From: Beverwykella pulmonaria
Lineage: Eukaryota > Ascomycota > Dothideomycetes > Pleosporales > Melanommataceae
Assembly: GCA_001599595.1 (NCBI GenBank)
Contig: BCHH01000006.1
Location: 1,968,319-2,032,318, forward strand
Length of the DNA: 64,000 bases
Direction of reading: 5' to 3'
In this document: positions 1 through 11,359 of the stretch, in pieces
Position numbering within the stretch: the stretch's first letter is position 1
How the letters are laid out: each line of letters starts with the position of its first letter
The notes under the pieces: model-generated
Databases searched by the model: none
Seen by the model: the letters and a program-made list of their open reading frames with translations, nothing else
What the model was told of the DNA's origin: nothing
Translations under genes and position numbers: made by a program

Positions 1-1227
1 TATGCAAGTGATCATCAATCACTGTACAAGGTATGCAGCAGTCTTATTTATTACTGTGACATGAGAGCTTACTTCTTTTTCAATTACTGTAGGATCTTGA
101 TGTGCAGAACGATATCAATGAAGGAAAAGTGAAGCCCGGACAGTACTTCGTCTTGAAATTTGACTTTTCCAGAGTCAACCCTATGCTGGACCTTACTGAG
201 GTGAATACAGAACTCATTGAGTTTTTGAACGCTTCTATCATGAGGTTCTACAAAGAATATGCTGAGTACTTGGACGGAACCTATGATGATCTATGTCAAA
301 ATATTGACAATGAAAGTCCCAACAACACTCTTGAGCAGTGTTTCCTGTTAGTTCACGCTGCAATTAACCGTAACGAGCAACTTGCTAGTATTCAAGGGAT
401 GTACATACTTGTTGATGAGTATGATGCTTTTCCCATTAACTACCTTAACCAGCCTATTGCTTGGCATAATACACAAGTTGGCCGGACTTTCGAATCTTTC
501 TGGAGTACAGTAAAGTCATTGTCAGCAGAGCACTCCACAAAGATTTTCATCACGGGCATCTCACCGCTCTCCCTATCCAGCTTCACTGGCGGGTTCAATA
601 TAATGGCAAATCTGTCATTTGATAAGGCCCTAGCCAAGCTTTGTGGTTTGACATCTTCAGACTTAAAAGAAGCCCTGATGCACATCAACAAAATCCCTAA
701 CGCCCACGAGGGTTCTCTTTCAGAAATGGCTAAATATTTCAACGGATATCATTTCTGTTGTGATACACCAGTCGAAACAGTTTACAACACAGAGACGTGT
801 TTGGCATATCTTCAGCGTTGTATCCAGGGAAATCAACCAGAAACTAGAGACCCTGAAAACTCTGAAGTATCTCTAGCATTTCTTAGGATGTTTGCTTCTT
901 CAGCGCCAGTGATAAGAGACTTTGAAAAGGGACTAGTATGTGACAAAGAGGGCTTTCTACCTATCGCGTACGAACGTGTCAGACTCGGATTTACGCTTGA
1001 AGACTTGGTATGTTAATATCTTAGCTTCTGTTCCTATGTGCGTTAACGTAAATCTTGTCTAGAATGAGACTAAAGATCATTCTTCGTGGCGTTCACTAAT
1101 GGTCTACTTTGGCGGTCTTACATTTCACCCAAATATGCCGACGACGCACCTCAAGATTCCGAATATGGTTGCGTCAGATCGAATCGCTCGCGCGTTTCTC
1201 AAAAAATATGATTTTGCGGTGGAGTAA
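1..1227 (+). CDS. AAA-ATPase-like domain protein, 5' partial and C-terminally short
   Basis: This is the 3' part of a gene of the fungal AAA-ATPase-like family, usually an ATPase joined to a PD-(D/E)XK-type nuclease domain. The exons are 1-30, 93-1007 and 1063-1227, joined in frame across GTATGC..TGTAG and GTATGT..CTAG introns. Visible motifs are a Walker-B-like LVDEYDAFP, a sensor-like FITGISPLSL, and the C-terminal block YFGGLTF..LKIPN. The Walker A region lies left of the window. The reading frame stops at 1225-1227, soon after the LKIPN block, where relatives usually continue into the nuclease domain; this copy therefore looks truncated. Short tandem repeats begin about 60 bases downstream. 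The role of the family in fungi is poorly known. Family assignment is recognition of motifs; truncation is inferred from the usual family length. Confidence 0.75.
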
Positions 1228-1284
1228 AGGTGTTGGTATCACATGATTTCTCAGCGTTGATATCACGTGATTTCCCCGCTCTGG

Positions 1285-1428
1285 CGGCAGTCACATGATC
1301 AGCTTTCTGAGTCAAGGATCCTCAAGGATCCTCGGCAGTCACGTGATCAGCTTTCTGAGTCAAGGATCCTCAAGGATCCTCGGCAGTCACGTGATCAGCT
1401 TTCTGAGTCAAGGATCCTCAAGGATCCT
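1285..1428. repeat. Three head-to-tail copies of a 48-bp repeat
   Basis: Copies span 1285-1332, 1333-1380 and 1381-1428. They are virtually identical; the visible difference is CACATG in the first copy against CACGTG in the others. Each copy carries one CACGTGATCA-type palindromic core and two AAGGATCCTC half repeats. Related TCACATGATTT and TCACGTGATTT motifs lie just upstream (1240-1275). Confidence 0.9.
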
Positions 1429-1610
1429 CGTATCTTAGAACCTTAAGAATATCATCACCACACAAGCAGGACACTAATACTACGGTATTGGAGCCCACTG
1501 CTACGTGGTAATACATTCAACCAGCCGATTACCTCTACTGTGACCGTGAATAACCTCAGGGTTACCGACAAAAGGTGTGTGTGAAAGAAATATATTTCAC
1601 ACGGGGGTAG

Positions 1611-2011
1611 GAGGGCGGCTCGCAGCCATGCTATGTCCGAAGCAGCAATGCACTGAACGGTGGGAGAAGAATCAAGATGGAGGTTTGGCAGTAGACTGTT
1701 TGCAATTTCGATATATCTAGCTACCAAACCAAATGAAAGATGAAAGTGTGATGAAAAACAGATGAAGCATTCGTTATCTCGTTGGGGGTCGGTTCGTGTG
1801 TCGTGATGATGGTGTTCGTGATCCCATGCGATCGATGTATGGCCCGATATTTTTTGGGCGTTGTGTTCGGGTCCCCATATATATACCGCGTTGAATGATG
1901 ACGAAGCAAGCAGCTGACAGAGAAACCAAAACCTGTTCCCTGCACCATGCATCCAAGCCTTCCACCCATGCCAGTGGTATATTCGCGCAAAGTAGCACTT
2001 TGCTACGACGC
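1611..2011 (+). repeat. Interspersed ~400-bp repeat, copy 1
   Basis: This stretch aligns, with substitutions and small indels, to 13801-14200 in the same orientation. Shared blocks include ATGTCCGAAGCAGCAATG, TATCTAGCTACCAA, GATGATGACGAA and a final GTAGC..GCTAC hairpin. It ends about 100 bases before the ATG of the DUF4246 pseudogene. It could be a decayed miniature transposon, with CGTAGC-like ends, or a duplicated promoter block. No coding sequence is seen. Confidence 0.75.
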
Positions 2012-2110
2012 AATATGCATGACACTCGCGGGAGCACTTGAATATTGCCGATGATTAGTCTTTGCAGCAAACTCCCCCATCAACATATACATATAGCCCA
2101 ATGTAAGAAA

Positions 2111-4103
2111 ATGCCGGAGCCCTTCATCGAAAATAGCGGGAAAAGGTCCATTGATGTTCCAGGAATCGGCGGCGCCCCGTAGACTTTGAATTTGTGCTCA
2201 ACGATTATGATTAATGCACTCACCGATAAACCGAATTGGGAGAAGGAAGCATTCAATGAAGAGGTGTCGAGAAATGGTGTCGAGAAATGGTGTCGAGAGG
2301 CGTTAACGAAGCCGTTGATTTGCGAGAGGGCCTGGGAATGGTGTCTGGCTGAACTACAAGACAAAGCTTGCACAATTGAGAAGACAAAATACGCATCAGC
2401 TTTTGATGCTGGGTCCGGTTTTATCAATCTGTCGTACTAGTTGACGATAGCCTTCATCAAGAGCTCGCCCAGTCCGTTAAACCTTCCTGGATACAACCCC
2501 CGAGGAGCAAGATTAGCACCCACACTTGAACTACCATGTCCTGAATCTCGTTCATCCATCCTTATTTCCCTTGGTATACGGCTGGACCAGAGTCTTAGCA
2601 AAGGCCGGCCAAGTCTCTCTCTCAACCTTCCTTGATTCCTGCGGCAAGGGAGACATTGCTCCATTGCAAGAAATCGACCCACCAGACACTGATCTCGCCG
2701 GACGAACATGTGTAGTCCATGGCGGCTGGCTGCCCTATGATTTTCAAGGCAAATACAAATTCTCAACAAAGTTTCGGTGGCTCTCATGTGAAGTCGAGTT
2801 ATGGGTGAAGGCAATGAAGGCAGGGTTGCTTTGTACATCAACAATTTCCGCCCCCTGCACCATAAAAGTCTCTATTCGATTATCAAACGGCTCATCAGTC
2901 TGTCCACCGAACCTTCGACCTAGGTCTTCGTTTATGCTATGGATAACAGAATTTCGCCTCCCATCGAAACCTTCGGGCATGGGGACGATCTACAGTAGGC
3001 GGCGTGGGTTACTATTAACGGGCTACGTACATGGCATATACGGCGAAAAGAGTTGAGCGATGAAAACTTCGTCGAGAAACCCACGGAATTGATCAAACGC
3101 GCTCGAAAGTACATCAATCTCCCCGACAACCCAAACTGTGCCCATGAATACCCACATGAGTTGGCACAGGAAGAAATGGACGGTTTTTCTGGCTTGCGCA
3201 ATGAGACTTGGAGCCGGAGGGGGGACTTGATATACGCGTTCGAGTGGAATGGAAACGCGTTTGGAATACATTGCATCCAGAGCCCAGCGTCGCATACTCG
3301 TACGATGACTGGAAAGTAGGAAATGTGAAGAATGCAGCGGTGCCCCTGCTAGAGATCGCCTCTCACGCCCAGTTCCCCATGAGTACTACACCGTGGATCT
3401 CGCCGATATCTGGCACGATCCAGATCTGCAAGTTATCGTCAGGATAGCAAGCATCGAGCTCACGGCTGAGAGTCCAGAGTATGAAGGCGGGAGCTGCCAT
3501 CTCGAAGGTATGCTCAACGAGCACGTCGCTACGTCTATTTACTACTACGATTTTGAAAATACGACTAAGAGTCGCATTCAGTTCAGGTAAGAAGCGGAGC
3601 TGGATGACATAGGCATGGACTACGAGCAGTGTGAGCACGGGCCCTTACCGGAAATCTTTGGCACGGATGGGCTCTGGGATGAGCCCGCAGTCTAGGAACT
3701 CGGCAGTATCGCTATGCCGCAAGGCCGGCTTCTCACCTTCCCAAACACCTTGCAACACCGAATTGATCCGTTCTGTCTCAAGGATACGACGGAACCTGGC
3801 CATAGGAGGCTCATTGCGATGTGGTTAGTCGATCCGCATTATCGTATTGTACGACTCGTAACGTTCCCCCGCAGCGGCGGGACTGGTGGACTGGAAAGGC
3901 ATTAAGAAAGGCCGATGTGGAGCACAAACCGAAGGGCGAAGAAGGATATGAGGCGAAGCAGGGGAAAGGGGGTTGAGGACTGGCCGATCAGCCTGGAAGA
4001 AGCGAAACGGTTGAGACTCGAGTTGATGGATGAGCGGACGCATTTAGTCCCTTTTCTTGAAGTGAATTTCGACGAATACAACTTCTTTGGGCACCGAGAG
4101 TGA
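2111..4103 (+). pseudogene. DUF4246 family protein, pseudogene
   Basis: Pieces of a DUF4246 protein are readable in order along the plus strand, but in different frames. They start at the ATG at 2111 (VPGIGGAP), then a TAG at 2180-2182, then LTDKPNWEKEAFNEEV and WCLAELQDKA (2186-2437), SLHQELAQSVKP (about 2446), LNLVHPSLFPLVYG (2540), YINNFRPLHHKSLYS (2834), RARKYINLPDNPNCAHEYP (3095), LQVIVRIASIELT (3427), ELGS..GRLLTFPNTLQHR (3695-3770) and DWPISLEEAKRLRLEL (3978-4030). At least four frame changes and several stops separate them, and no set of GT..AG introns joins them. One stop at about 3693 sits where relatives have Gln before ELGS, as a CAG to TAG change would give. DUF4246 proteins have no settled function. 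The gene is almost certainly dead. Confidence 0.85.
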
Positions 4104-4738
4104 CCAATGGCTAAGCTAGGGATGTCAAGCCTAGTGGCAGGGTGTTGGAAGGTATCTTTCGTGGTTGACATACCTTCAAGTTTGCTTGCAGCGTGGCTAT
4201 CAGTACGTATTACTGGTGTAGAATTTGGAGGCGTAGTAGAGGTGTACGCCGTACGTACGTAAAGGCGATTTTGTTCTACCGTGAGGCTGTAAATGTATGC
4301 GTATACATCAGCAAAACTTAACACAAAATCCACCCGGTTTTTAACCCGACCTTATCCCCGACCTTAATTATCCTGTGAAATAGAGAGAGAGAGAGAGAGA
4401 GAGAGAAACCTCTAGTAGACTTACTCGATAAGTATAATAGTTGTAATAAAACTATGGGGGCTTCGAAATCGGACTCTGCACCTCTACGTGGTGAAGCCTG
4501 GTAACCTGACTCTCTAAGAGCTCAGAGCCAGCGCAGAGACGTCGCGTCGCGTGGGCGGCGATGGTGGTGGTTGAAGGTGCCTGTGGTGAGACAGTACCAC
4601 GACCACATACGACACACCCACAACAGTCGGGAAAAGGTTCGCGAACTCTATCAAGACAAGGATTATCTCAAATACGTCACCGGCAACAGTTTACAACAAC
4701 TACACAATGGCAACGAGCCCAACCTCCTCACACCCGCG

Positions 4739-4980
4739 CGGACGAAACAGTGACGACTGGACCACTGGCCCCCCCAGGTGTGCAGCGGGCAACCCAGGCC
4801 GCCATGTCAGCGACAGACAGACGCCGGCAGCACGCAGACAGACCTCACCACCTTACACCCACAGGCGGACGAAACAGCGACGGCTGGACCCCTGGCCCCT
4901 AGGTGTGCAGTGGGCAACCTAGGCCGTTATGTAAGCAACTGGCGGACGCTGGCAGTACACGGATAGACCTCGAATACCAC
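4739..4980. repeat. Tandem duplication, 127-bp unit, two diverged copies
   Basis: Copy 1 is 4739-4865 and copy 2 is 4866 to about 4980. Both begin CGGACGAAACAG and share CTGGCCCC..AGGTGTGCAG and GGGCAACC.AGGCCG blocks. The second copy differs by many C/T and G/A changes. Confidence 0.8.
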
Positions 4981-5466
4981 TGGTAAGGTGCCAGAGAGGA
5001 CAAAACAAAACATGTTGTCAACGCCTGCAAGGAGCAACAGCAGCGCTGGGAGAACGGCAGACGCATGAGTCTGCACCAACGAAGCACAAGGGAGTAGGGA
5101 GAACAGTGGCGGATAACTATGGTACAAAGGCAACATCCACACACAAGTGAGACATCACCATCAACAGCAAGCATGATAGGGTGGGCGGTCAAGGCCGGCA
5201 GACAACAGCAACCTACGGCGCAGGCCTCACGCCTGCGCCTGTCCAGGAACGCACTTATGGCACAAATAATGGCAGGTGTTTTCCCCCAGTACAGGCAAGC
5301 CTTCGAGAGCTGCATCTACGCATGGTCAACAAGGAGTTTTTTTTTGGTTCATCTGGTGCAAATAGGGTAAACAAGTGAGTCATGGGTGAATAGACTCGAT
5401 TCGTAGATAGAGAGGCACAAGTGACGAATGCTTGACGATACTTAGGGGATTTGAAGAGATTATATA

Positions 5467-5551
5467 TGTAGGATGTCACGCGACGTGACGAGTATACATA
5501 TGGCCCAATAGGCCTCTCGGGAAACAGAAGTATCCCTTATTGCCTACAACA
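5467..5551. mobile_element. Possible short LTR remnant
   Basis: The segment begins TGTAGG and ends CCTACAACA, giving a TG..CA boundary with a short inverted repeat (TGTAGG/CCTACA), as LTRs have. At about 85 bp it is too short for a complete LTR, and no target duplication, primer-binding site or internal region was found. It abuts the 3' end of the secreted-protein gene on the minus strand. Confidence 0.25.
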
Positions 5552-5554
5552 TAA

Positions 5555-8223
5555 TCAATCCCTTAGATTTATGATCCACATCTTGTATCTAACACATCGA
5601 TACGTGTACGTTGCACCCCCAAACTGGCCCTCCGGCGAGCACGTTTTCCGTATCTTTCGAAGTGCATATTTGCAATCATCGCGATTCATCTCCCATGTAA
5701 AACCCCTGCGTCACTGATTAGCACAGTTTACCTGATCGATTATCCTCTGGATACTCACTTGCACCAATCCATATTATCGTAAGGTTCCGGTCCTCCATTA
5801 TTGACCGTTTCGGCTCCCACAGTAAGATGCGAGTTATAGCCCCCTTCCCTTGGCCACCATTGAGGCTGACCAGCTGGTGGATAGTCGAACATGTACTCCC
5901 AATACTTGCCATATCCTTTGATATCGTTCCCATCATGACAATATGCGTCCAAAGCCGCCTCGAACTCAGGGTCATTGATTGGATGATCGAACTTTGGCGT
6001 GTTGCAAATTGGCTCATTCGCTGCGCCGTCCGTATTCTTACCGGGTGCGAACTCTGGGGCCGGGAATGCAGGCTTCTCGTCCCACGGTGGAGAATCAAGG
6101 TGGAGAGTCACGCCGCTGAGGTCGACACTGTAGTCGAGATCACCTATCGAGGCAGTATGGCCATGGGTCACTATACTGTCCTTGTCGCACTCATCCAGGC
6201 CCTTATGAAGTGCCTTCTTGCACAATTCCTCTTCAATCTTTGCTGAACCCGCCTTATTCAGAGCTGCGTTCCGGGACACCGAGGGCTGTGACACCCCACC
6301 ACCAGTAGACGTTTTCTTTCCCTGGATCTCCCTTTAATTCCTTGCCGTTGTTGTCTTTGCACCATATATCGATTGCCCTTTCTACGCTGAATGCGCCTTC
6401 CGCGTCGGCGTCTTTCTTGGGGGCTGAGAGAGGGTGGCCACGGCAGTTGATTTTAGCTTCAGGGTCATTGATGTTCTTGAAAAGCTCATCAAACATTTTC
6501 ATGACTTTCTGTTCCTCGTTGGAGGTCATTTGGATGATACTGTCGGTTGGCGGGTTACATGGGCAGTTAGGGTATTTTCCCTTCTGCGTTGTGTCATCTA
6601 CGATTAGCTGGAAGTCGAGATGAGCTTGGTTGGTATTTAGTTACCTTTGTGCATTTGGGACCATCTTTCGTTGCCATGGGCAGGACCACCTCGCAGTTAT
6701 TGTCCTTCTCTGACTCCCATCCGCACATGAGCTAAGGCAGGAATCAGTACATATTCATTGAGGGGACGCGGGCGAGGGGATTACTGGGGTGCGTGTTGGA
6801 TCTGGACAGCCGGATGACGAAGAAGTGGTCGAAGTTGTTGTTCGAGTTGGCTTGTTTGTGGGCATGACCGTCTGAACAAGTGAAGCTGGAATTTTGTTAT
6901 TCGTACCTAGCGAGTTTCCGTCGATAACACCTATCGTGAGGATGAACAGAGATGCTGCTAATGCCCTAACGCGATCCCTCTGAAGATTCATTAACGGCGC
7001 ATAATCTTCCATAAGCCGTTGAGCGTACTCGGCAGCCTGGGCTCTGTCTGCTGGGATGGCCGGAATGACAAAATCTAAGGGACCAAAGTCTGTCTGCACG
7101 AGATCGCTCAAAACCGCAGCCATATTGACTATGAGTCCTTGGTAAGCGCATATAGCTGTGCCCAGTCTAGAATTGACGCGTTTCTTCGAAGGATGCTCTC
7201 GGTCGAACTTCTTGCCATCCTCGCATTGCGTTGATCGCAATATTATTTCCTGCATCCGGGAAGCAAGATCCGCATCTAGAAATACTTCGAGATCTCCCCT
7301 AGAGAGACCGCCATGCGCTGATGTGACTGCGGTTACTGAAGGGGCATGTGATCTATTAAATTTTTACAGTTAGTTAGCGTAACAAGTGCGTACGGTAATT
7401 GCAACTCACCCAGTAAAAGTTGTCGGCTTTGGCTTAGGCATGATCGTTACAACAGCTGTTCCTTCTGCCGAAATGATCACATCGGTAGCGGTCTGTAATT
7501 TCGCAACCTCGCCCACTTTTGACACTGGTAAGAACATGAAGGACTCCGCCCCCTCCATATCCTTGGACTTCAGGACCCAAGACATGTACAGAGTAGCTGC
7601 AAAGTCAAGAAAGATGGTGATTGAGCCTTTGATGGTTTTCGAGAGCATATGGCCGAAGTTACGGCGTTCCAACCTCTGATCGATCTCGAGATCGGCCGAT
7701 TGTAATACTTGACGGGTTTCCTGATAGCACTTGTCGTCCAACTGCCCACAGCCTTCTAGTACACCTCGAACTTTTGCCTTAACTAAAGTTGGAGGGACGA
7801 CGTTAGTGAAGCTCTTCGAAGTAGAGGGAGGGAGGGAGGGCGGAAGTTTGGGTACTTCAGATATGTCTTGCTTAAGCAAAGCATATTTAGTGTCTAAAAT
7901 GCCCTTTAGGCATTTTATTAACTCAGACAACTCTTTTCTTTAATACGAGACATACAAGTTGCACCCCAGATACGTACCGTCTGGCGAAAATCCAACATCG
8001 AAACCTCCGTCTTCTTCAGTCCCAGAGAGCCAGACGGTACTCCCGCTCAACGATGGAGGATTTTGCTTCTTTTCATAAGCATCTTTGCGAAGATCGATTT
8101 TGAAGTTGGACAACCTACCTCTTTTGGATTATACTGATCCAATTCGCCCAAATCGAACACTTCCGGCTCTGCGGTGCCAAAGGCTGCTAGCCCGGCTAAA
8201 ACGAGTGGTAATAAACACCTCAT
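5555..8223 (-). CDS. Large secreted protein of unknown function, suspected frameshift
   Basis: Seven exons are inferred on the minus strand: 8119-8223, 7978-8068, 7410-7932, 6785-7352, 6645-6731, 5759-6607 and 5555-5705. Junction phases agree, giving roughly 790 residues. The N-terminus MRCLLPLVLAGLAAFGTAEP is a clean signal peptide, so secretion is expected. A Ser/Thr-rich linker (TRTTTSTTSSSSG) lies mid-protein. The C-terminal half is Cys- and Trp-rich, with GAETVNNGGPEPYDNMDWC before a last exon ending in CVRYKMWIINLRD. The reading frame slips by one base near 6290-6300, in a TGGTGGTGGGG run; this may be a real mutation, an assembly error or an unusually short intron. The intron at 6608-6644 is only 37 nt. 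The overall style resembles secreted proteins found beside fungal chitinase genes, but I cannot name the family. Confidence 0.6.
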
Positions 8224-9510
8224 CTCCGCACTGTAAATATGGCTTGATGAGAGTTTAAACTATGTAGAAGTAGTAATAGATGTTTTCAAAGAAAATTTAA
8301 CAAAGTCTACAACAGTACCTCAATTTCAAAGGCGCTCAAAGCATTTATAAATGATTGTCGCCTTGAACTAACCGTGTCCTCTAAGCACTCTGGTCAGTTT
8401 AAGGCTCAACTTCTCAGATACGTTACACTTCCATCTTGATTTCAACTTGCAGACATCTGAAGGACTGTGTCTCAACGCCGCCTGGTGTGACTAGGTGCTT
8501 GAATATTTGACAGATCTCATCTTCTAGTTGTGAGCAGGATGTATTGGACTGTTCCACGCCACAACAGCAATGGATATATGTAACCATGCTTTAAGGTGGT
8601 TGCCGCGCACTCTTTAACGCCTCATCCTCACGATCGCCTCTGCGTGCCCTTTCCCGAAGCAGATATATGCCTCTTCTAACGCCGCCTGGCGTGGCGAGGT
8701 GGTGAGGGATTCGACAGATCTCCATCTTTATAGCTGTAAACAGGGCGTATTAGACTGTCACAAGTTACAATAGAAAGGGATTTGTGTAACATTAAGCCTA
8801 TGAAGTGGTCTTTGAGCAAGAGTAAACGCCACCTTTTGGTTTGTCCCTTGCAACATTGGGCTCCAGATTTCTCCACGCCGCACTTACTGACTTCGCTCCG
8901 CCCCATCAACTCTACCAAGCCTCGCCCCCCCCCCCCATCTTATTTGTTTCTTCCTGCTCGGCGCCTCGTCTCCCCAGAATTGCGCACTTACGTCCGTCCT
9001 TCTCGTCTCCGTATCTTCCGAAACTTTTCCTTCTCGTACTCCTTCCATCCACTTATATCCAAATTTAGACTAATTCGGAATATTCGTCACTTTTTGATTT
9101 TTTCTCACTGATTTGTTTCTTTTTTTGGGTAGTTGAGAACTGAGACTTGGGCAATACTGCTACTGGAAGTTATCTTTCACCCAAATAAAGTTGTTTGGTA
9201 GAGCTCAAAAGTACTCTGCACAGCCCTATGGGATGGATCGGTTAATTAATAATTTGTAACAGCGAGCCTCTAGGATTCCATTTGTGCATTACTTTTTAGA
9301 ACCTGGGTGGACAGATATCATCTAATTAAGTCTTGCAGGCCTGCTTTAGGCCTGGAACAGTGCTCGCCGCGTGGGACAATGGACTTTGATACACGTATCT
9401 CCATCCAAATTATGTACTTAACTTAAACTGGGTCAAGGTCTACGGATCCGATAATCGTTCAACGCGCGATCTTCTCCTTTCGCTCTCGATTTCATTTTTA
9501 CATTTTTCTT
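8224..9510. other. Intergenic region with a diverged two-copy repeat
   Basis: No gene is recognised in this stretch between the divergently transcribed secreted-protein and metallopeptidase genes. It contains two related segments near 8471-8610 and 8677-8815, a poly-C run at 8929-8937 and T-rich DNA to about 9130. Promoters of both flanking genes must lie here, but no specific element can be assigned. Confidence 0.6.
8471..8815. repeat. Diverged direct repeat, about 140 bp, two copies
   Basis: Copies start near 8473 and 8677. Both carry AACGCCGCCTGG, then GAGGTG/TAGGTG, TTGACAGATCT/TCGACAGATCT, GTATTRGACTGT and TGTAAC blocks at matching spacing. They are separated by about 60 unrelated bases. 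Confidence 0.65.
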
Positions 9511-10872
9511 ATGTATCTTATATTTCCCATTCTTCTTCTCTTAGGAGAGTCTAGTCTAGCGGCTAAATGGAGTGTTGATACTTCTTGTGGTTGGTGTTCT
9601 CTCAAATATTTCTAGTGCTCATTGAATCGCCGCTAACTCAAGATGTGTAGACAATGTACTAATACAAAAGCCTGGCCCACTTCTTCTTCCATTCCTGGCA
9701 GCGACTGATGAGATCAAGAAAGCTATGACCGAGGCTATTACAATGGCGGGGAACGCTTTCGATGCAATGACATACCATACAGACGACGAGCATGTCGCGG
9801 ATATGCTCAGGTTGTTGTTAGGTGAGGGTCTGGTTTACCAGTCAAATTTCGACGCGGCCAAAAGTGAGTGGTTGGTGTGATAACAGTGTTTCTTTTAGTG
9901 GCTTGACATGGATTTTAACGCTTGTCAATTGCAGAAACCCTTGGGAATGTAGCGGGATATGACAGAGAACATGCGGCAGATAGGCCTATGGACCCGGGCT
10001 GGCAGGAGTCAATGACGAGCAATGATGTGGTAAGTTTGTAAGATATTCCATGTACATGAAGGCATCTTTTGGCTAATATTTTGCCTTGAGATGATCTTCT
10101 GCAGCAAGGACCGTATGGAGGAAAAAAAGCTTGGTCCCACGAGCAGTATCTTTATCGATAGATCAATGAAAAGAACAGTGTATGTCGGGATGGAAATGAA
10201 CGAGAAAAGTGTTCGACATAAATGTTTGAGCGACGACTACGATCTGGAAAATATCGGCGACAGAGCTATGGCAATCACGACACCCTCCGATTTCATCAAC
10301 AAAAAGGCACTTATCGATGACTTGGAACTCAAAATGGCCAAACCTAGGAGTTTCTACACGCGTGAAAGACCGGACATTGCCTTCAGCATAGATATTTGCG
10401 CGTGGATCTTGCACGAGTCGCTCAATCGTGGTTGGCCTAAATTCGACAAAGACAGGATCACGCAGATCCAGCAACCCGAATTCAGAGGCAGTGATTCGGA
10501 TATTTCGACTCCTGTGGATGCTTTAAGAAGGAACCTTGGACACATCTTGCTCCACGAGGTAAGACATCTAACCACAATTTATCTGACAGATGGAACTAAT
10601 TGATGCAGTTGACACATACACACCAGGGAGGTCGCTTGATCGACATCGCCAAAAAAGATTTACCAGAAGGCACACCTTCCTGCTACGGCTGGAAATGCGC
10701 ACAAAACATTAAAGACCCGAGGAATTCTGGTAAGTTAAGGTTGCTGGTATTAACATAGCATCCGTCATTCTAACAAAATATTGTAGACAACGTTGCTCTT
10801 CTGGGGACGGCTCTTCATCTCTGGACTCTGGGGTACTATGTTGACAAGGATGGCAATGTAATTAACAAGTAA
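9511..10872 (+). CDS. Secreted HExxH zinc metallopeptidase (lysine-specific/deuterolysin-like)
   Basis: Six exons give 353 residues: 9511-9589, 9651-9863, 9935-10029, 10091-10558, 10609-10729 and 10787-10872, all in phase. The first intron has a perfect CTAAC branch site. The start at 9511 gives MYLIFPILLLLGESSLAA, a typical signal peptide, so the product should be secreted. The zinc motif HELTH is created only by splicing: HE ends exon 4 (10553-10558) and LTH opens exon 5. It is followed by a CYGW block and a short helix-rich end (NVALLGTALHLWTLGYYVDKDG), as in extracellular fungal metallopeptidases related to the deuterolysin/lysine-specific metallo-endopeptidase group. The likely role is extracellular protein breakdown. 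The broad enzyme class is secure; the exact subfamily is inference. Confidence 0.75.
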
Positions 10873-11359
10873 ACCAGCTGATGTAGTTGCTTAGATTGTG
10901 AGAGTATTAAGAGGAAGAAGGGAAGTTCAAGCGCAGTTGGAGCCAAGGGGATATGCACGCAGTTCTATTACGTAGTTTTCCAAATTCAAATTTAGACAAC
11001 TGTTTCGATATGGCTTTAAGAAATGAAGCGGGAATTGAATTGCCTCGCACTATGTTACGTGGATGCGCGAGACCTTTCCTTTGATGGCAATAAATTACTG
11101 TCAAATACATAGTGTCTCGTTACTAGTCCTTGAACCCTCAAAATTAAGTTCCTTTGGTGCGCTATACCTTCCTCGTGCGAATTGTGGCGGTGCTACGGCA
11201 CAGCAACTCATTCGTCTATCCCCACGGCACAGCAACAACACTTAAATACTGCACTTGTCGTCATCTTTCACATAGCCCATGCTGACTTATTTGCACTTCA
11301 ATTGAGATCACTGCTCCTTTCCAGATATCCAACAATTCGCTCTGTCGACAAGACTTAAT
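10873..11359. other. Intergenic region
   Basis: This is the gap between the metallopeptidase stop and the DUF7730/F-box-like start on the same strand. I see no RNA gene or repeat in it. Confidence 0.6.

Larger units (their letters stand above)
4104..5554. other. Gene-free repeat-rich interval
   Basis: No supportable gene is seen. The interval holds an (AG)12 microsatellite at 4382-4406, then a stretch markedly richer in G+C than its surroundings from about 4500 to 5300 with a two-copy tandem repeat, and a possible LTR scrap at 5467-5551. Short open frames overlap one another in all phases here and look like by-products of the GC-rich repeat. Confidence 0.7.

Noticed and set aside
9641..9720. 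An apparent frameshift at the start of the metallopeptidase exon
   Set aside because: Splicing from the signal-peptide exon at 9511-9589 to 9651 restores one continuous frame, so no frameshift is needed.
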